Source: JAJYKC01 sp963823105 | Lineage (GTDB): Bacteria; Acidobacteriota; Terriglobia; Bryobacterales; Bryobacteraceae | Direction: 5' to 3' | Length of the DNA stretch: 64,000 nt | Assembly: GCA_963823105.1 (NCBI GenBank) | Contig: CAWGKC010000001.1 | Location: 248,001 to 312,000, forward strand | Part shown: piece after piece, positions 36,540 to 46,907 of the stretch | Layout of the letters: the number at the start of each line of letters is the position of its first letter | How positions within the stretch are numbered: position 1 is the first letter of the stretch | Translations under genes and position numbers: made by a program | The notes under the pieces: generated by a model | The model's input: only the letters and a program-made list of their open reading frames with translations | Told to the model about the DNA's origin: nothing | Database searches by the model: none

Positions 36540-37622
36540 ATGGAACGATTCGCCACGCGAGCGGGGAACCGCGCCCGGCTGCTGTGGGGCTATTTGCGCG
36601 GGCAACGAAAGCTGGCGGGATTGCCGGTGGAATACATCGTCGAGACGACCGCCAAGTGCAATTTATATTGCCCGATGTGTCCGCGCGAGACGCACAAGCA
36701 GCCGAAGGAAGACATGACGGACGCCATCTTCACGCGGCTGGTGCAAGGGGCGTCGCGGAGCGCCGAGCACATGATGCTGATCGGGCTGGGAGAGCCGTTT
36801 CTCGATTTTGCGATCTTCGACCGGATCGAGTATTGCGCCCGGCACAACATCTCCACGCTGCTTTCGACCAACGGGACCTTGCTCGACGAGGAGACGTCGG
36901 CGCGTTTGCTGGCGAGTCCGATCGAGCACGTGACGATGAGTTTCGACGGCGCCACGAAGGAGTCCTACGAGTATTACCGTAAGGGCGCGAGTTTTCAGAA
37001 AGTGCGCGATAACTTCGTGCGGTTCGCGCGGATGAAGCACGAGCGCGGGGCGAAGGTGCAAGTGGTGGCGCAGATGGTGCGCATGGAGCGCAACGCGGGC
37101 GAGGTGGAGGAGTTCACGCGATTCTGGAAAGCGGTGCCGGGCGTGGACGAAGTGCGGGTGAAAGAAGACGAGACAAACGAGCTTCAGCCGGAGGCTTCGC
37201 ATGCGGCCGAGGATTGGAAACATCCCTGCCATTATTTGTGGCGCGGACCGATGTATGTGAAGCACAACGGCGACGTCTATCCGTGCTGCCAGAGCTACAT
37301 GCTGGACGGGGCGCCCGTGGGCAACGTGGGCCGGCAGCCGCTGGATGAGATCTGGAATTCGGACGAGATGCAGCGGATGCGGGGTCTGCATGTCGAAGGG
37401 CGGGCGGGAGAGATCGACATCTGCTCGCGCTGCCTGACGACGATTCCGCATCCGCTGCTTGTGGCCGGGAGCCTGATTTTTCACGGGAGAACGGTGCGGC
37501 GGCTGCTTCCGCTGGTGGAGCGGCTGGCGTATTATTCGAAGGCTCCGGGCCGGTTGCTGCGGCCTCCGAGGACGCCCGTGAAAGCGGCGGCGGAGGAGTT
37601 GGTGCAGATCCGGAAGGGGTAG
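36540..37622 (+). CDS. Radical SAM/SPASM domain protein
   Basis: 360 residues. The radical SAM cluster motif CNLYCPMCPRE lies near residue 40, followed by GLGEPFLDFAIFDRI and STNGTLLDEETSARLL, as in MoaA-like enzymes. The SPASM-type auxiliary region has HPCHYLWRGPMYVKHNGDVY, YPCCQSYM, and a last cysteine pair ICSRCLT near 300. The C-terminal tail is basic. SPASM proteins modify peptides or act in cofactor maturation; no peptide substrate gene is obvious beside it. The 3' 420 bp of this gene recur as fragments at 38521-38729 and 44269-44625. Confidence 0.9.
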   Translation: MERFATRAGNRARLLWGYLRGQRKLAGLPVEYIVETTAKCNLYCPMCPRETHKQPKEDMTDAIFTRLVQGASRSAEHMMLIGLGEPFLDFAIFDRIEYCARHNISTLLSTNGTLLDEETSARLLASPIEHVTMSFDGATKESYEYYRKGASFQKVRDNFVRFARMKHERGAKVQVVAQMVRMERNAGEVEEFTRFWKAVPGVDEVRVKEDETNELQPEASHAAEDWKHPCHYLWRGPMYVKHNGDVYPCCQSYMLDGAPVGNVGRQPLDEIWNSDEMQRMRGLHVEGRAGEIDICSRCLTTIPHPLLVAGSLIFHGRTVRRLLPLVERLAYYSKAPGRLLRPPRTPVKAAAEELVQIRKG

Positions 37623-37706
37623 GCTTCCAATCGCCCGCTGACCACGGAGCGCGGTGGAGAGCCATTCTGCAAGAAAATGAACTGGACACTCTGCACGGAA
37701 ATAAAA

Positions 37707-38009
37707 TCAGGCCCGTTTTTGCCAGCGCAACGGATTGCGGCTGGCGTGAAAACAGGCAATCACAATCAGGGCGTCGTCTTCGACGACAAAAAACAGCGAG
37801 TACGGAAAGCGGCGCAAGAGGGCGCGGCGAACATTTTTAAAGATGATGGGAAACCGCGAGGGATTGCCGGTAATCCGTTCGATCATGGCGTCAACCGTTT
37901 GGCGGAAACGTCGGCCCAGCCCGGTGGCTTCGCCTTCATACCAATTCTGCGCCTCGATCAACTCCGCCTGCGCGGCCTGAGTGAAGATAACCGAGTAGAC
38001 TACGGGCAA
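37707..38009 (-). CDS. ParE/RelE-superfamily toxin
   Basis: 100 residues. VYSVIFTQAAQAELIEAQNW, YEGEATGLGRRF, RFPIIFKNVRRALLRRFPYS, and LFFVVEDDALIVIACFHASR form the standard ParE-like fold with basic C-terminal strands. ParE members inhibit gyrase and RelE members cut mRNA; the subgroup here matches toxins paired with addiction-module antitoxins of the TIGR02574 type. The start overlaps the antitoxin stop by 10 bp, the usual antitoxin-first order. It sits in the first compartment of the radical SAM-NtrX hot spot. Confidence 0.9.
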   Translation of the reverse strand: MPVVYSVIFTQAAQAELIEAQNWYEGEATGLGRRFRQTVDAMIERITGNPSRFPIIFKNVRRALLRRFPYSLFFVVEDDALIVIACFHASRNPLRWQKRA

Positions 38010-38218
38010 CGTCGCTCAAGTTCAGCTTTAAGAGATGCCCACGTTACGCCATTGCGCCTATCTTCGTCGAGGGAGGTGAGGCGGCGTTCAAGCTCCGCTT
38101 CCTGCGCGCCGGTCAAGGGAAGCCGCTCATGTTCGAGACTATCCCAAAGCTGCGCGATCAGCGCCAGACGTTCCGAGGGCGTCAAACGAACGATCTCGTC
38201 GGGAGTGAGCGATTCCAT
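38000..38218 (-). CDS. Addiction module antitoxin (TIGR02574-like)
   Basis: 72 residues from the ATG at 38218: MESLTPDEIVRLTPSERLAL, IAQLWDSLEHERLPLTGAQE, AELERRLTSLDEDRRNGVTW. This is the known antitoxin family that pairs with ParE-like toxins: an N-terminal helical part and a C-terminal toxin-binding helix. A longer upstream extension of the frame has no similarity and is rejected. Cotranscribed with the toxin gene at 37707. The 210 bp upstream of its start hold no other gene. Confidence 0.88.
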   Translation of the reverse strand: MESLTPDEIVRLTPSERLALIAQLWDSLEHERLPLTGAQEAELERRLTSLDEDRRNGVTWASLKAELERRCP

Positions 38219-38430
38219 GCTTTCCAGCCTACGGAAAACAGAGCCGTAGGGCAAGGACATCAGGTTCGACCCCATGTGAGACGGAGGTGCGAACATCGCA
38301 ATCGGAGCGAATCTTCTCGTCATGTGCGCATCGACGGCCCATCGACCGCTTGAGACCGCTCGCATGGGGAAGCGGCTCGGGTAACCCACTTGTAGTCGCG
38401 AAGGACTTACCGATCCGCGGCGAGGAACGC

Positions 38431-38729
38431 CTACGACTCTTTCAGCGCGATGCCAAGGGCCTTCATTTTGCGCTAGAGGTTGCTGCGCTCCAACCCGAGG
38501 AGTCGAAGGTCCCGGTGACATCGACATCTGCTCGCGCTGCCTCACCACAATTCCGCATCCGCTGCTCGTGGCCGGGAGTCTGATTTTTCACGGGAGAACG
38601 GTGCGGCGTCTGCTTCCGCTGGTGGAGCGGCTGGCGTATTATTCGAAGGCTCCGGGCCGGTTGCTGCGGCCTCCGCGAAGGCCGGTGAAAGCGGCGGCGG
38701 AGGAGTTGGTGCAGATCCGGAAGGGGTAG
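38431..38729. pseudogene. Composite fragment A: NtrX 3' tail joined to radical SAM 3' tail
   Basis: 38431-38520 matches, in the same orientation, the last 90 bp of the NtrX-like gene (45543 onward, stop codon complement CTA included), with about 30 bp of similar flank before it. At 38521 it switches to the last 209 bp of the radical SAM gene (equivalent to 37414-37622), ending in the same TAG at 38727-38729. The radical SAM part still encodes HPLLVAGSLIFHGRTVRRLL. Copy B at 44123 has the same order but longer pieces. A and B share differences from the intact genes, e.g. CCAAGGGCC for CCGAGGGCC. Confidence 0.88.
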
Positions 38730-38844
38730 CCGCTCGTTGAGATCGACTTCGAAAGCGAAGGCGGAGGAGTCCGGCCGTGCGGGTGAGGGGCCCGAGAACA
38801 GCGCACATGCGGAGCCCTCGATGCCTCCCAAGAGATGGAGCCGC

Positions 38845-40077
38845 TTATCGGAACAGCGACAGATCGATCGAGTCGCCCATAGCCTTGTATCCAGCGGCGC
38901 TCGGATGAAGGTGATCGCCGGAATCGAACTCGGACTTCATATGACCAGGCTGCGCCGGATCGCGCAGGACGGCTTCGAAGTCGATGACTCCATCGAAATC
39001 CTTCGAGCTCCGGATCCACGCGTTGACCGATTGCCGCAATGTTTCCTTCTCATCGGTGAAATAAAAGGCGCCTTGAAACGGGGTCAAAGTTCCGATGTAA
39101 ATTCTTACACCGCGCGCGTGCGCTCTCATCGCAATCTGCCTGTAGCCCGCGATAAGTTCCTGGAGATCGAGAGCCGGCTCCGCCCCCATCAGAGATGCGC
39201 CGGAGAAGCCAATGTCGTTGATTCCCTCAAGTAGGATTACATCGTGAAGGCCGGGCGCCGAGAACACGTCCCGGTCCGCTCTGGCCAACGCGGCGGGACC
39301 CAATCCGCTTCGAAGAATTCGGTTTCCGCCAATGCCGGCGCTCACGACCGCCAATGCGGGCGACTTGCCATCGGAGGCCATCCGTCCGGCGAGCGTCGCG
39401 ACCCAACCGTGCGCAACCGAAGGCTGATCCCGAGCGCCGTCGGAGATCGAATCGCCGAAAGCGACGGCCAGATGCGTCGTTCGCGGCGGGATCACAAGAA
39501 GGGACGTCATCATCGGCCGGCTGACGACGTGGCGGGCATTGGCGAGCTTTTCGCTGAGCACCGCGTCTCCGTCCGCCAGGAGCATCGATGCGCCACCCAT
39601 TGGCGAGAGGCCGACGGGATCCTTGACGAACACGCTCCCGACTAAATCGCTCGCGCCCGTCACTTCCAGGTCGATCGGATCGCTCAAGACGGGCGCTCCG
39701 GGAGGGATTACAACACTCTCTTTTCCGTCGAAGGTGAGACGCCGGATCGATCCCGGAACCGCGTTCATCTCACTCGCCGCGATGCCTATGCTGGCGCCGT
39801 CGATTTTGAGGGGCTTGTCGCCAAGCTCGTTGGACAATTTGACTTCGAGCCGGGAACCGCCGATTGAGATTCCAAACCGATACCGCAACGTGCCCGTCAC
39901 CGGCCCGGTGCGGCTCAGGAACTCAAGTTCCTTCGGTAGGTTTTTAGGGACCGCAAGACTATAGGTTGCCGGACTCACTTGAAAGGTCTCGACCCAAGGC
40001 GCGGCGGGCTGCTGTGCGAAAACCGGGAAACCGGCCAGGCCCATCAAGGCGAAGAATCCGAAAGCTCTTGGCTTCAT
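38845..40077 (-). CDS. Secreted SGNH hydrolase (XynE-like), probable carbohydrate esterase
   Basis: 410 residues. The start at 40077 gives MKPRAFGFFALMGLAGFPVF, a signal peptide. An N-terminal beta-sandwich (about 25-190, GTLRYRFGISIGGSRLEVKL) precedes the SGNH domain: block I AFGDSISDGARDQP, block II VVSAGIGGNRIL, block III LEGINDIGFSG, block V GDHLHPSAAGY with the catalytic Asp and His. This arrangement is that of XynE-like plant-polysaccharide esterases. It starts 8 bp after the rhamnosidase stop, so the pair likely deacetylates and trims pectic polymers together. Confidence 0.88.
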   Translation of the reverse strand: MKPRAFGFFALMGLAGFPVFAQQPAAPWVETFQVSPATYSLAVPKNLPKELEFLSRTGPVTGTLRYRFGISIGGSRLEVKLSNELGDKPLKIDGASIGIAASEMNAVPGSIRRLTFDGKESVVIPPGAPVLSDPIDLEVTGASDLVGSVFVKDPVGLSPMGGASMLLADGDAVLSEKLANARHVVSRPMMTSLLVIPPRTTHLAVAFGDSISDGARDQPSVAHGWVATLAGRMASDGKSPALAVVSAGIGGNRILRSGLGPAALARADRDVFSAPGLHDVILLEGINDIGFSGASLMGAEPALDLQELIAGYRQIAMRAHARGVRIYIGTLTPFQGAFYFTDEKETLRQSVNAWIRSSKDFDGVIDFEAVLRDPAQPGHMKSEFDSGDHLHPSAAGYKAMGDSIDLSLFR

Positions 40078-40085
40078 CTGTCGCG

Positions 40086-43000
40086 TCACTCGGCGGCCAC
40101 CCTTAGCACGGTTACAGGCCCAAGCAGGCCCGAAGGAACCAGCGGCGACTTCGCCTTGTACGGTTTTGAGGGCGCGAATGTGTATTTCACGGCCGCATCC
40201 GGCTGCTGATCGCCGATCAGCCGATTGACCCATGGATCGATCACCTGGATCGTCAATTCGTTGGCGCCGGGCTTCAGAGCGCCGGTCACGTCGACCCGGT
40301 ACGGGGCGTGCCACACGACTCCCAACGATTTTCCATTCACCGCGACCTCGGCCAGGTTCTTCACGTCGCCCAGATCCATCCACAGCTTCGCGCCCGCCTT
40401 GAACCAATCCGGAGGGGCCTGTATCGTTTTGGTGTATGTGCCGGTCCCGGAGAAGTACTTCACGCCGGTGTCTTCGTTCTCGCTCCATGACGTAAGCTTG
40501 TCCAAAGTAATAGACGCGGGCGCGCCTCGGCCAGGCTGGAAGGCTACGCTCCAGGGGCCGTCCACCGTCCCCACTTGCGATTCCGTCTCCTTGGGCAACG
40601 TCATCGAGGCCGCCTTCGCCGTCTTGCGGAAGACGACGAATACCGTTCCCCAGGGTTCCAAGCGCAGCGGCACCGTTGTGCGGCCATCGGCAATCCTGTA
40701 TGAGGCAGCGTCCATCTTGCCGGTTTCCGCGTACCACAGCTCCGGAGCCTTGCCCGTTACGCGGAAGCTTGCATCGACCGAAGATGCATGATCGCCTCGG
40801 TTGTCAAGAAAGTAAATATCGCCGTCCGCCAGCCTGCGATGCACAAAGAGAATCTGTGAATCACCCGCCGGCTTGCCGTAGTCGAAGTCGGGATCGACAG
40901 CCAGCGCTTTCAGCGCCGCTTCGGCATTTCGACCGGCGTAGACCTTCCCTTTGCCGACCGTGTGTACGCCGGTTCCGTCGCCGAACAATTCGTCGCTCAA
41001 TTTTTTGAACTCGGCCTGGTCGTCGGCGAGGCTCGGAGTATCGACCGGCTTCTCGCCGGCCACTACGGCCCCGCGCTCTACCAGCTTGTGAATGGCGCGT
41101 AGCACGGGCAGCGACATGTGCTTGCTGTAAGGATCCAGCGCCAGGAGCTTGTAACTCATCCCGCTGTTGGTTGTAATTCGTCCACCGGCCGCGTCCAGTT
41201 CGTGGATCAGGCCGTCGGCGTTGATGTAGTCGAAGCCGTAGCCGGCGGGAACGTCCGGCGCCTTGTCGGCGAAAAGAGCGGTGACGTTGGAATCTTCGCC
41301 ATAGAAGTAGAGGACATCGGCGGCAAAGCGGCCCTGCTGCAACAGAAATGAGTTGCGCGCCAGATAGTCGATCCAAACGTTCGCTTGCTCGGCCCAGGTT
41401 TCATTCCGGTTGAACCATTGGCCGCATGGCCCAAGCGTCAAACCGGGAACCTTGTCGATCAATGGCTGATGCGCCGACTCGTGAATGACAATCCGGTTGA
41501 TGCCATTGAGAAACTCCTGGTCGGCGGTCGGCTTCAACGTCGCCGGAGACCAAGCCCAGGCCGTCGAGGAATCGCATGAAGTCATCGACTCGGCCGCGGC
41601 GAGATTCTGCCCGTAGATGTGCGCCACCGACGCCGATTCGCGGTCGTCGGCGTTGTAGCCAAACATGGGCTTGTTTATACCCGGTTTCTGCACCCACATC
41701 GCGCTCATGGGGATATCGTCGAGCTTCTTCACTTCCATGCCATCCGCGATGAAGGCGCGCCCACTCTCGTGCGACTCGCCGTAGTGGCCCATGCCCCGCT
41801 CTTTCAGCGAAGCTTCCACCTGTCCGTAATGCTCATCCGCGGTCAGGTCGGCGATTGTCTTTCGCAGATCCCACAGGAACCGGTCGCTCGCCCGGGAACT
41901 CTCCACCACGCGCCCCGCCAGAACCGGCAGCCACGGGCGCGGATCGTAGCCGCGATACTTGGTGAATTTCTCGATCATATCGTCGGTCCAGTTCTGTGCT
42001 CCGGCCTCCCAGCTATCGGTTACCACATACTCGATACCGCGCCTGCCCATCCGGCCAGCCCCCACCGTGGTCTTGTAGCTGTCGAGGTAATTATCCATGT
42101 AGTGCTTCACGTAACCGGCATTCAGCTTGTCGACCTCAAGACCGGTCGCTTCCTTGGTCGCGGGATGATTGGTAATTCCGAGGAGCGAATATCCGATACG
42201 CAGCACCACCCAGTTCGCCCGCCGGCGGCGTCCATTCCAGCGTGCCGTCCGGATGCATCTTACCGGTCAGATCGATCACGCCGCTCTTCTTGATCACGCC
42301 GGTCGAATCGAACTCCGGCGTGGCGAACGGATACAGATCCGGCATCGGGTTGAAGGCCGCCTTTTCTTCGAAATGATTTACTCGCGCGCCGGGATGCAGC
42401 ACGAGCTCGGACACCAGTACCGCGGTCGCGGGCTTCGGCATGGGAAACGCATCCCCCATATCGGCAAACGGATTCGGCGGCGTTGGCAGGGTCTTGAACG
42501 TCACGCGAAAGTACTTCGCCGTCACAGGGGCGAACGAAATCGTGTGTTCGGTCGAGCCGCTCTTCGGAATGACCATCACGAGGCGATAGCTTTGCCCATC
42601 GTCGCTCGCCTCCAGCGCCTGTCCGCTGTCGCCCTGTGGCGGCAGAAAGACGTCGAACGGATTTTTGCCCGCCACGACGATGGTTATTCCGCGAATGGTT
42701 TGCGGCTGCGGGTATTCGTACTGAATCCACGCCTTTTCGCCCTCTTTGGCCTTTGGAAGCGAGACCGTCTTCACCAGATCGCCATCGCTCAACAAGGCCG
42801 GGTCGATCGTTCCGCCGCTCGTTGTAAGCTTCGGCCTGCACCCGATTCGCCGCCACCTCGCTGGCCGGGACCTTGAAGGCGGCCACTGCGCTGTCGGCAT
42901 AAAACTGGCGGCGCCTTAAACGGCGTGCCCAACGCGCCGCCCAGGTCTTCAATCGTTAGATTCTGAAATGCGCCCGTGTTCGACGGCGGATGGGCCAGCG

Positions 43001-43496
43001 TGCCCCTGAATGGCTTGCCGCCCTCCACTCGCGTCTCGCTCCACACATACTTCTTCATCGCCTCCGGCCCCGGCACCCAGGGACCGCCCGTCTCGCTCCA
43101 TCCGGGCGACCCGGCGATCGCCTCTTCCAGTCCCAATTGACCGGCCAGCGTAGTGGCGTACTGGAAAGCCTCCTTCCACTCCGGCGTCATGTAGGCCAGG
43201 CGCTTGGCCACCACTTGCGGAGTGAAAAGAGCCGCATCGAAGTTCTGGAAACCGCCCAGGCCGGCGCGATGCATCCACTCCTCGTCCAGCTTGATGCCTT
43301 CCTTGGTGATGTTGCCGTTCATCCAATGCCACCACACTCTCGGACGGGCGCTGGAGGGAGGATTCTCAAAACCGCTCCGGAGCGGATCGGGTTTGGTTTG
43401 CGCTGCGACGATGCCGGCGCCGAAGGCCAGAGGGAGGACGGCGCAAATAAGCGCCATCGACCGTGGGCTCGTCACAATCTTTTCCGTTTGGTCCAT
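40086..43496 (-). CDS. GH106-like alpha-L-rhamnosidase, three apparent frameshifts
   Basis: About 1136 residues after correction. The N-terminus from 43496 has a signal-like helix (MALICAVLPLAFGAGIVAAQ), then RPRVWWHWMNGNITKEGI and HRAGLGGFQNFDAALF, typical of GH106. Frame changes occur near 42915 (to FYADSAVAAFKVP), near 42830 (to KLTTSGGTIDPALL) and near 42216 (to WVVLRIGYSLLGITNHPATK). The C-terminal third ends in a GH2-type sugar-binding beta sandwich (MDLGDVKNLAEVAVNGKSLG). Family members remove rhamnose from rhamnogalacturonans. Three indels in one gene make true decay possible, though each is a single base. Confidence 0.87.
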
Positions 43497-44110
43497 AGTC
43501 GTTCAACCTCCGATCTCACAAATGGTTTGGCGCGACACCGCTCACGGGGAGGTTTGAACCTCCGTTTCGCTCGTCCGGTCCCGCGCCGAACATCCGAATC
43601 GCCGGTGGAGGGCCGAGAGCGCGTTGCGACAACCGGGTGAAAAATGGCTCGAAGATCCGGATGCCTCCAGGACCACACTCGCGTTCGGGAGTGCGGAGGG
43701 CGCCAATCCAGGGGCGCCGATTCTGGCAATGAAGGTTCAAGAGATCCCGCTCGCCGGGAATGTGGTGGCAGAGAGCCATGGTGCTCGAATCCGATTTGGA
43801 CGCGGCATTCCCCATTTGAGACGGCAACCATGCCGCGCCGATTGCGCCATCGGCAATCCATTCTCTCGTGCTGGAAACTCGCGGAGCCAATTCCTTCGCC
43901 TTCCCGTAAGGTGTACAAAACTTTCGTATCACGTATATCTCATCTATCCGGACTCGTCAACGGCATTTTGTCACCCTACCGGCTGTCGAGGCGGTGCCGT
44001 TCAAGCCGGGACGGCGGGCGTCTCGCAGCGAGCCGAAGCGGTTCGGTAATTCCAGCCGGTACTTTAAGGTCTTGAACGGGCTTTGGACGAGCGGAGACGC
44101 AGGGGCCGCA
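43497..44110. other. Gene-free stretch upstream of rhamnosidase
   Basis: About 610 bp without a frame that resembles a known protein on either strand. It presumably carries the promoter of the rhamnosidase-esterase pair near its left end and old, degenerate sequence elsewhere. Codon bias in its frames is erratic compared with neighbouring genes. The A+T-richer segment near 43905-43960 stands out locally. Confidence 0.4.
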
Positions 44111-44122
44111 GGCCCACCTTCG

Positions 44123-44625
44123 CTACTCTTTCAAAGCGATGCCAAGGGCCTTCATCTTGCGATAGAGGTTGCTGCGCTCCAGGCCGAGGAGTTCGGCGGT
44201 GCGGGTGACATTGCCCTTGGTCTCGTCCAGTTTTTTGAGGATGTATTCGCGCTCGGCGGCGGCGAACGCGGTCGAGGATTGGAAACGTCCGTGCCATTCT
44301 TTGCAGCGCGGGCCGATGTATGTGAAGCACAATGGCGACGTCTATCCGTGCTGCCAGAGCTATATGCTGGACGGGGGCCGGTGGGCAACGTGGGCCGGAA
44401 GCTGCTGGATGAGATCTTGCATTCGGGCGAGATGAAGCGGATGAGGGGACCGCATATCGAGCGAAGGGCGAGGGAGAACGACATCTGCTCGCGCTACCCG
44501 ACGACGATTCCGCATCCGCTGCTCGTGGCGGCGAGCCCGATTTTTCACAAGAGCACGATGCGCCGGCCTCCGCGGAGGTCGGTGAAAGCGGCGGCGGAGG
44601 AGTTGGTGCATACACGGAAGGGGTG
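44123..44625. pseudogene. Composite fragment B: NtrX 3' tail joined to radical SAM 3' tail
   Basis: 44123-44268 corresponds to the last 146 bp of the NtrX-like gene; on the minus strand it still encodes EREYILKKLDETKGNVTRTA and SNLYRKMKALGIALKE. At 44269 it joins a copy of the radical SAM 3' end, from the codons for AEDWKHPCHY (37206 in the intact gene) to near its stop, with an internal loss of about 65 bp and several substitutions (MYVKHNGDVYPCCQSYMLDG still readable). It has the same orientation and order as fragment A, and together they flank the rhamnosidase-esterase cassette as direct repeats. Confidence 0.9.
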
Positions 44626-44669
44626 GCTAATCCGTTTGTCGCGGTAAACGGAATGCAGCGGACGTCCCG

Positions 44670-45473
44670 CTAGTTGACACAATGCGCGTTGAGAAACCGG
44701 AAGACGTCGTCAGCCCATACCTCGGCTCCAAAATAACCGAAACTATGGCCGTCTTGAGGGGAGTCGCCGTATGGGGGATAGATCTTGACATCGTATGCCT
44801 TACCCGCGTCCTCCATTACCGCTGAGAGAGTCTTGGTCGGCGACAGGTCATAGTCGTTCGCGGCTTGGAAAAAGAATATTGGCGCATGTGAGTTTCGAGC
44901 CGTACGAGTCATAAGCGATTGCAGTTCGGGTGCCCGCGCCCAACTTTGGGCGCCCGCCGCAGAAGCGACCGCCGCGCAATAATTTCCTCGTTCCGCGCCG
45001 AGCACGGTTTCGACGCCACCGAAGGAGTTGCCGGCAACGGCGATACGATTGGGTCGAACGTAGGGCTGATTTCGGAGCCACGCCAAGGCGGACAACTGAT
45101 CTTGAAGGTGATCCTTCTCCAGTAACCGGACCATGGTCGAGGCAGCCGCCGATAGACCACCGTTCTTCATCGCCGCATCGATCTGGTCACCAATATACGG
45201 ACCCGCCGACACACTCAAACCTTGACCTCGCCGGTAGGGCCCAAAGAACACCCACCCGTGGCTTGCGAACACCGGACCGAGCGCGTCGAATGCCTCTTTG
45301 CTCTGCATGCCAGCGGCGCTTCCGTGGTTGTAAACGACAGCAGGAAATGGCCCCGCTCCTTGTGGTTTGTACAACACCCCGTGAAGTGTGATGCCGCCGC
45401 TAGGAAAGGTGACGATCTCTGAATCCGCCGCGGACAGAACCAGAGGCGAAAGCGGGATTGAGAAGAGGATCAA
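44670..45473 (-). CDS. Secreted alpha/beta hydrolase (dienelactone hydrolase-like)
   Basis: 267 residues. N-terminal MILFSIPLSPLVLSAADSE is a short signal peptide. The fold is alpha/beta hydrolase: PFPAVVYNHGSAAG, the nucleophile elbow IAVAGNSFGGVET (Ser near 147), the acid in FFFQAANDYDLSPT, and the catalytic His in SPQDGHSFGYFG. Substrate unknown; the dienelactone/acyl-peptidase branch acts on small esters or peptides. It is alone in the third compartment of the hot spot, 70 bp before the NtrX-like stop and with no operon partner. Confidence 0.87.
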   Translation of the reverse strand: MILFSIPLSPLVLSAADSEIVTFPSGGITLHGVLYKPQGAGPFPAVVYNHGSAAGMQSKEAFDALGPVFASHGWVFFGPYRRGQGLSVSAGPYIGDQIDAAMKNGGLSAAASTMVRLLEKDHLQDQLSALAWLRNQPYVRPNRIAVAGNSFGGVETVLGAERGNYCAAVASAAGAQSWARAPELQSLMTRTARNSHAPIFFFQAANDYDLSPTKTLSAVMEDAGKAYDVKIYPPYGDSPQDGHSFGYFGAEVWADDVFRFLNAHCVN

Positions 45474-45542
45474 AAGACGATGTCTATTGATATTTGGATC
45501 GTGAGCAGGCGCGAGGATCTACCGGCCCTCGACGAATAACGC

Positions 45543-46903
<1,361 letters not shown>

Positions 46904-46907
<4 letters not shown>

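Noticed and set aside
36540..37622. RiPP cluster around the SPASM protein
   Set aside because: No precursor peptide, exporter or protease lies beside it; the neighbours are photolyase and a toxin-antitoxin pair.
38250..38290. GGTTCGACCCC resembling a tRNA T-arm
   Set aside because: No pairing T-stem, acceptor stem or anticodon arm can be formed around it.
38219..38548. Longer antitoxin start upstream of 38218
   Set aside because: The added residues show no similarity, and the family start MxxLTPxE lies at 38218.
43527..43550. A 19-base match to the start of nusB (1474 region)
   Set aside because: One short match of G+C-rich sequence; no flanking similarity, so chance is likely.
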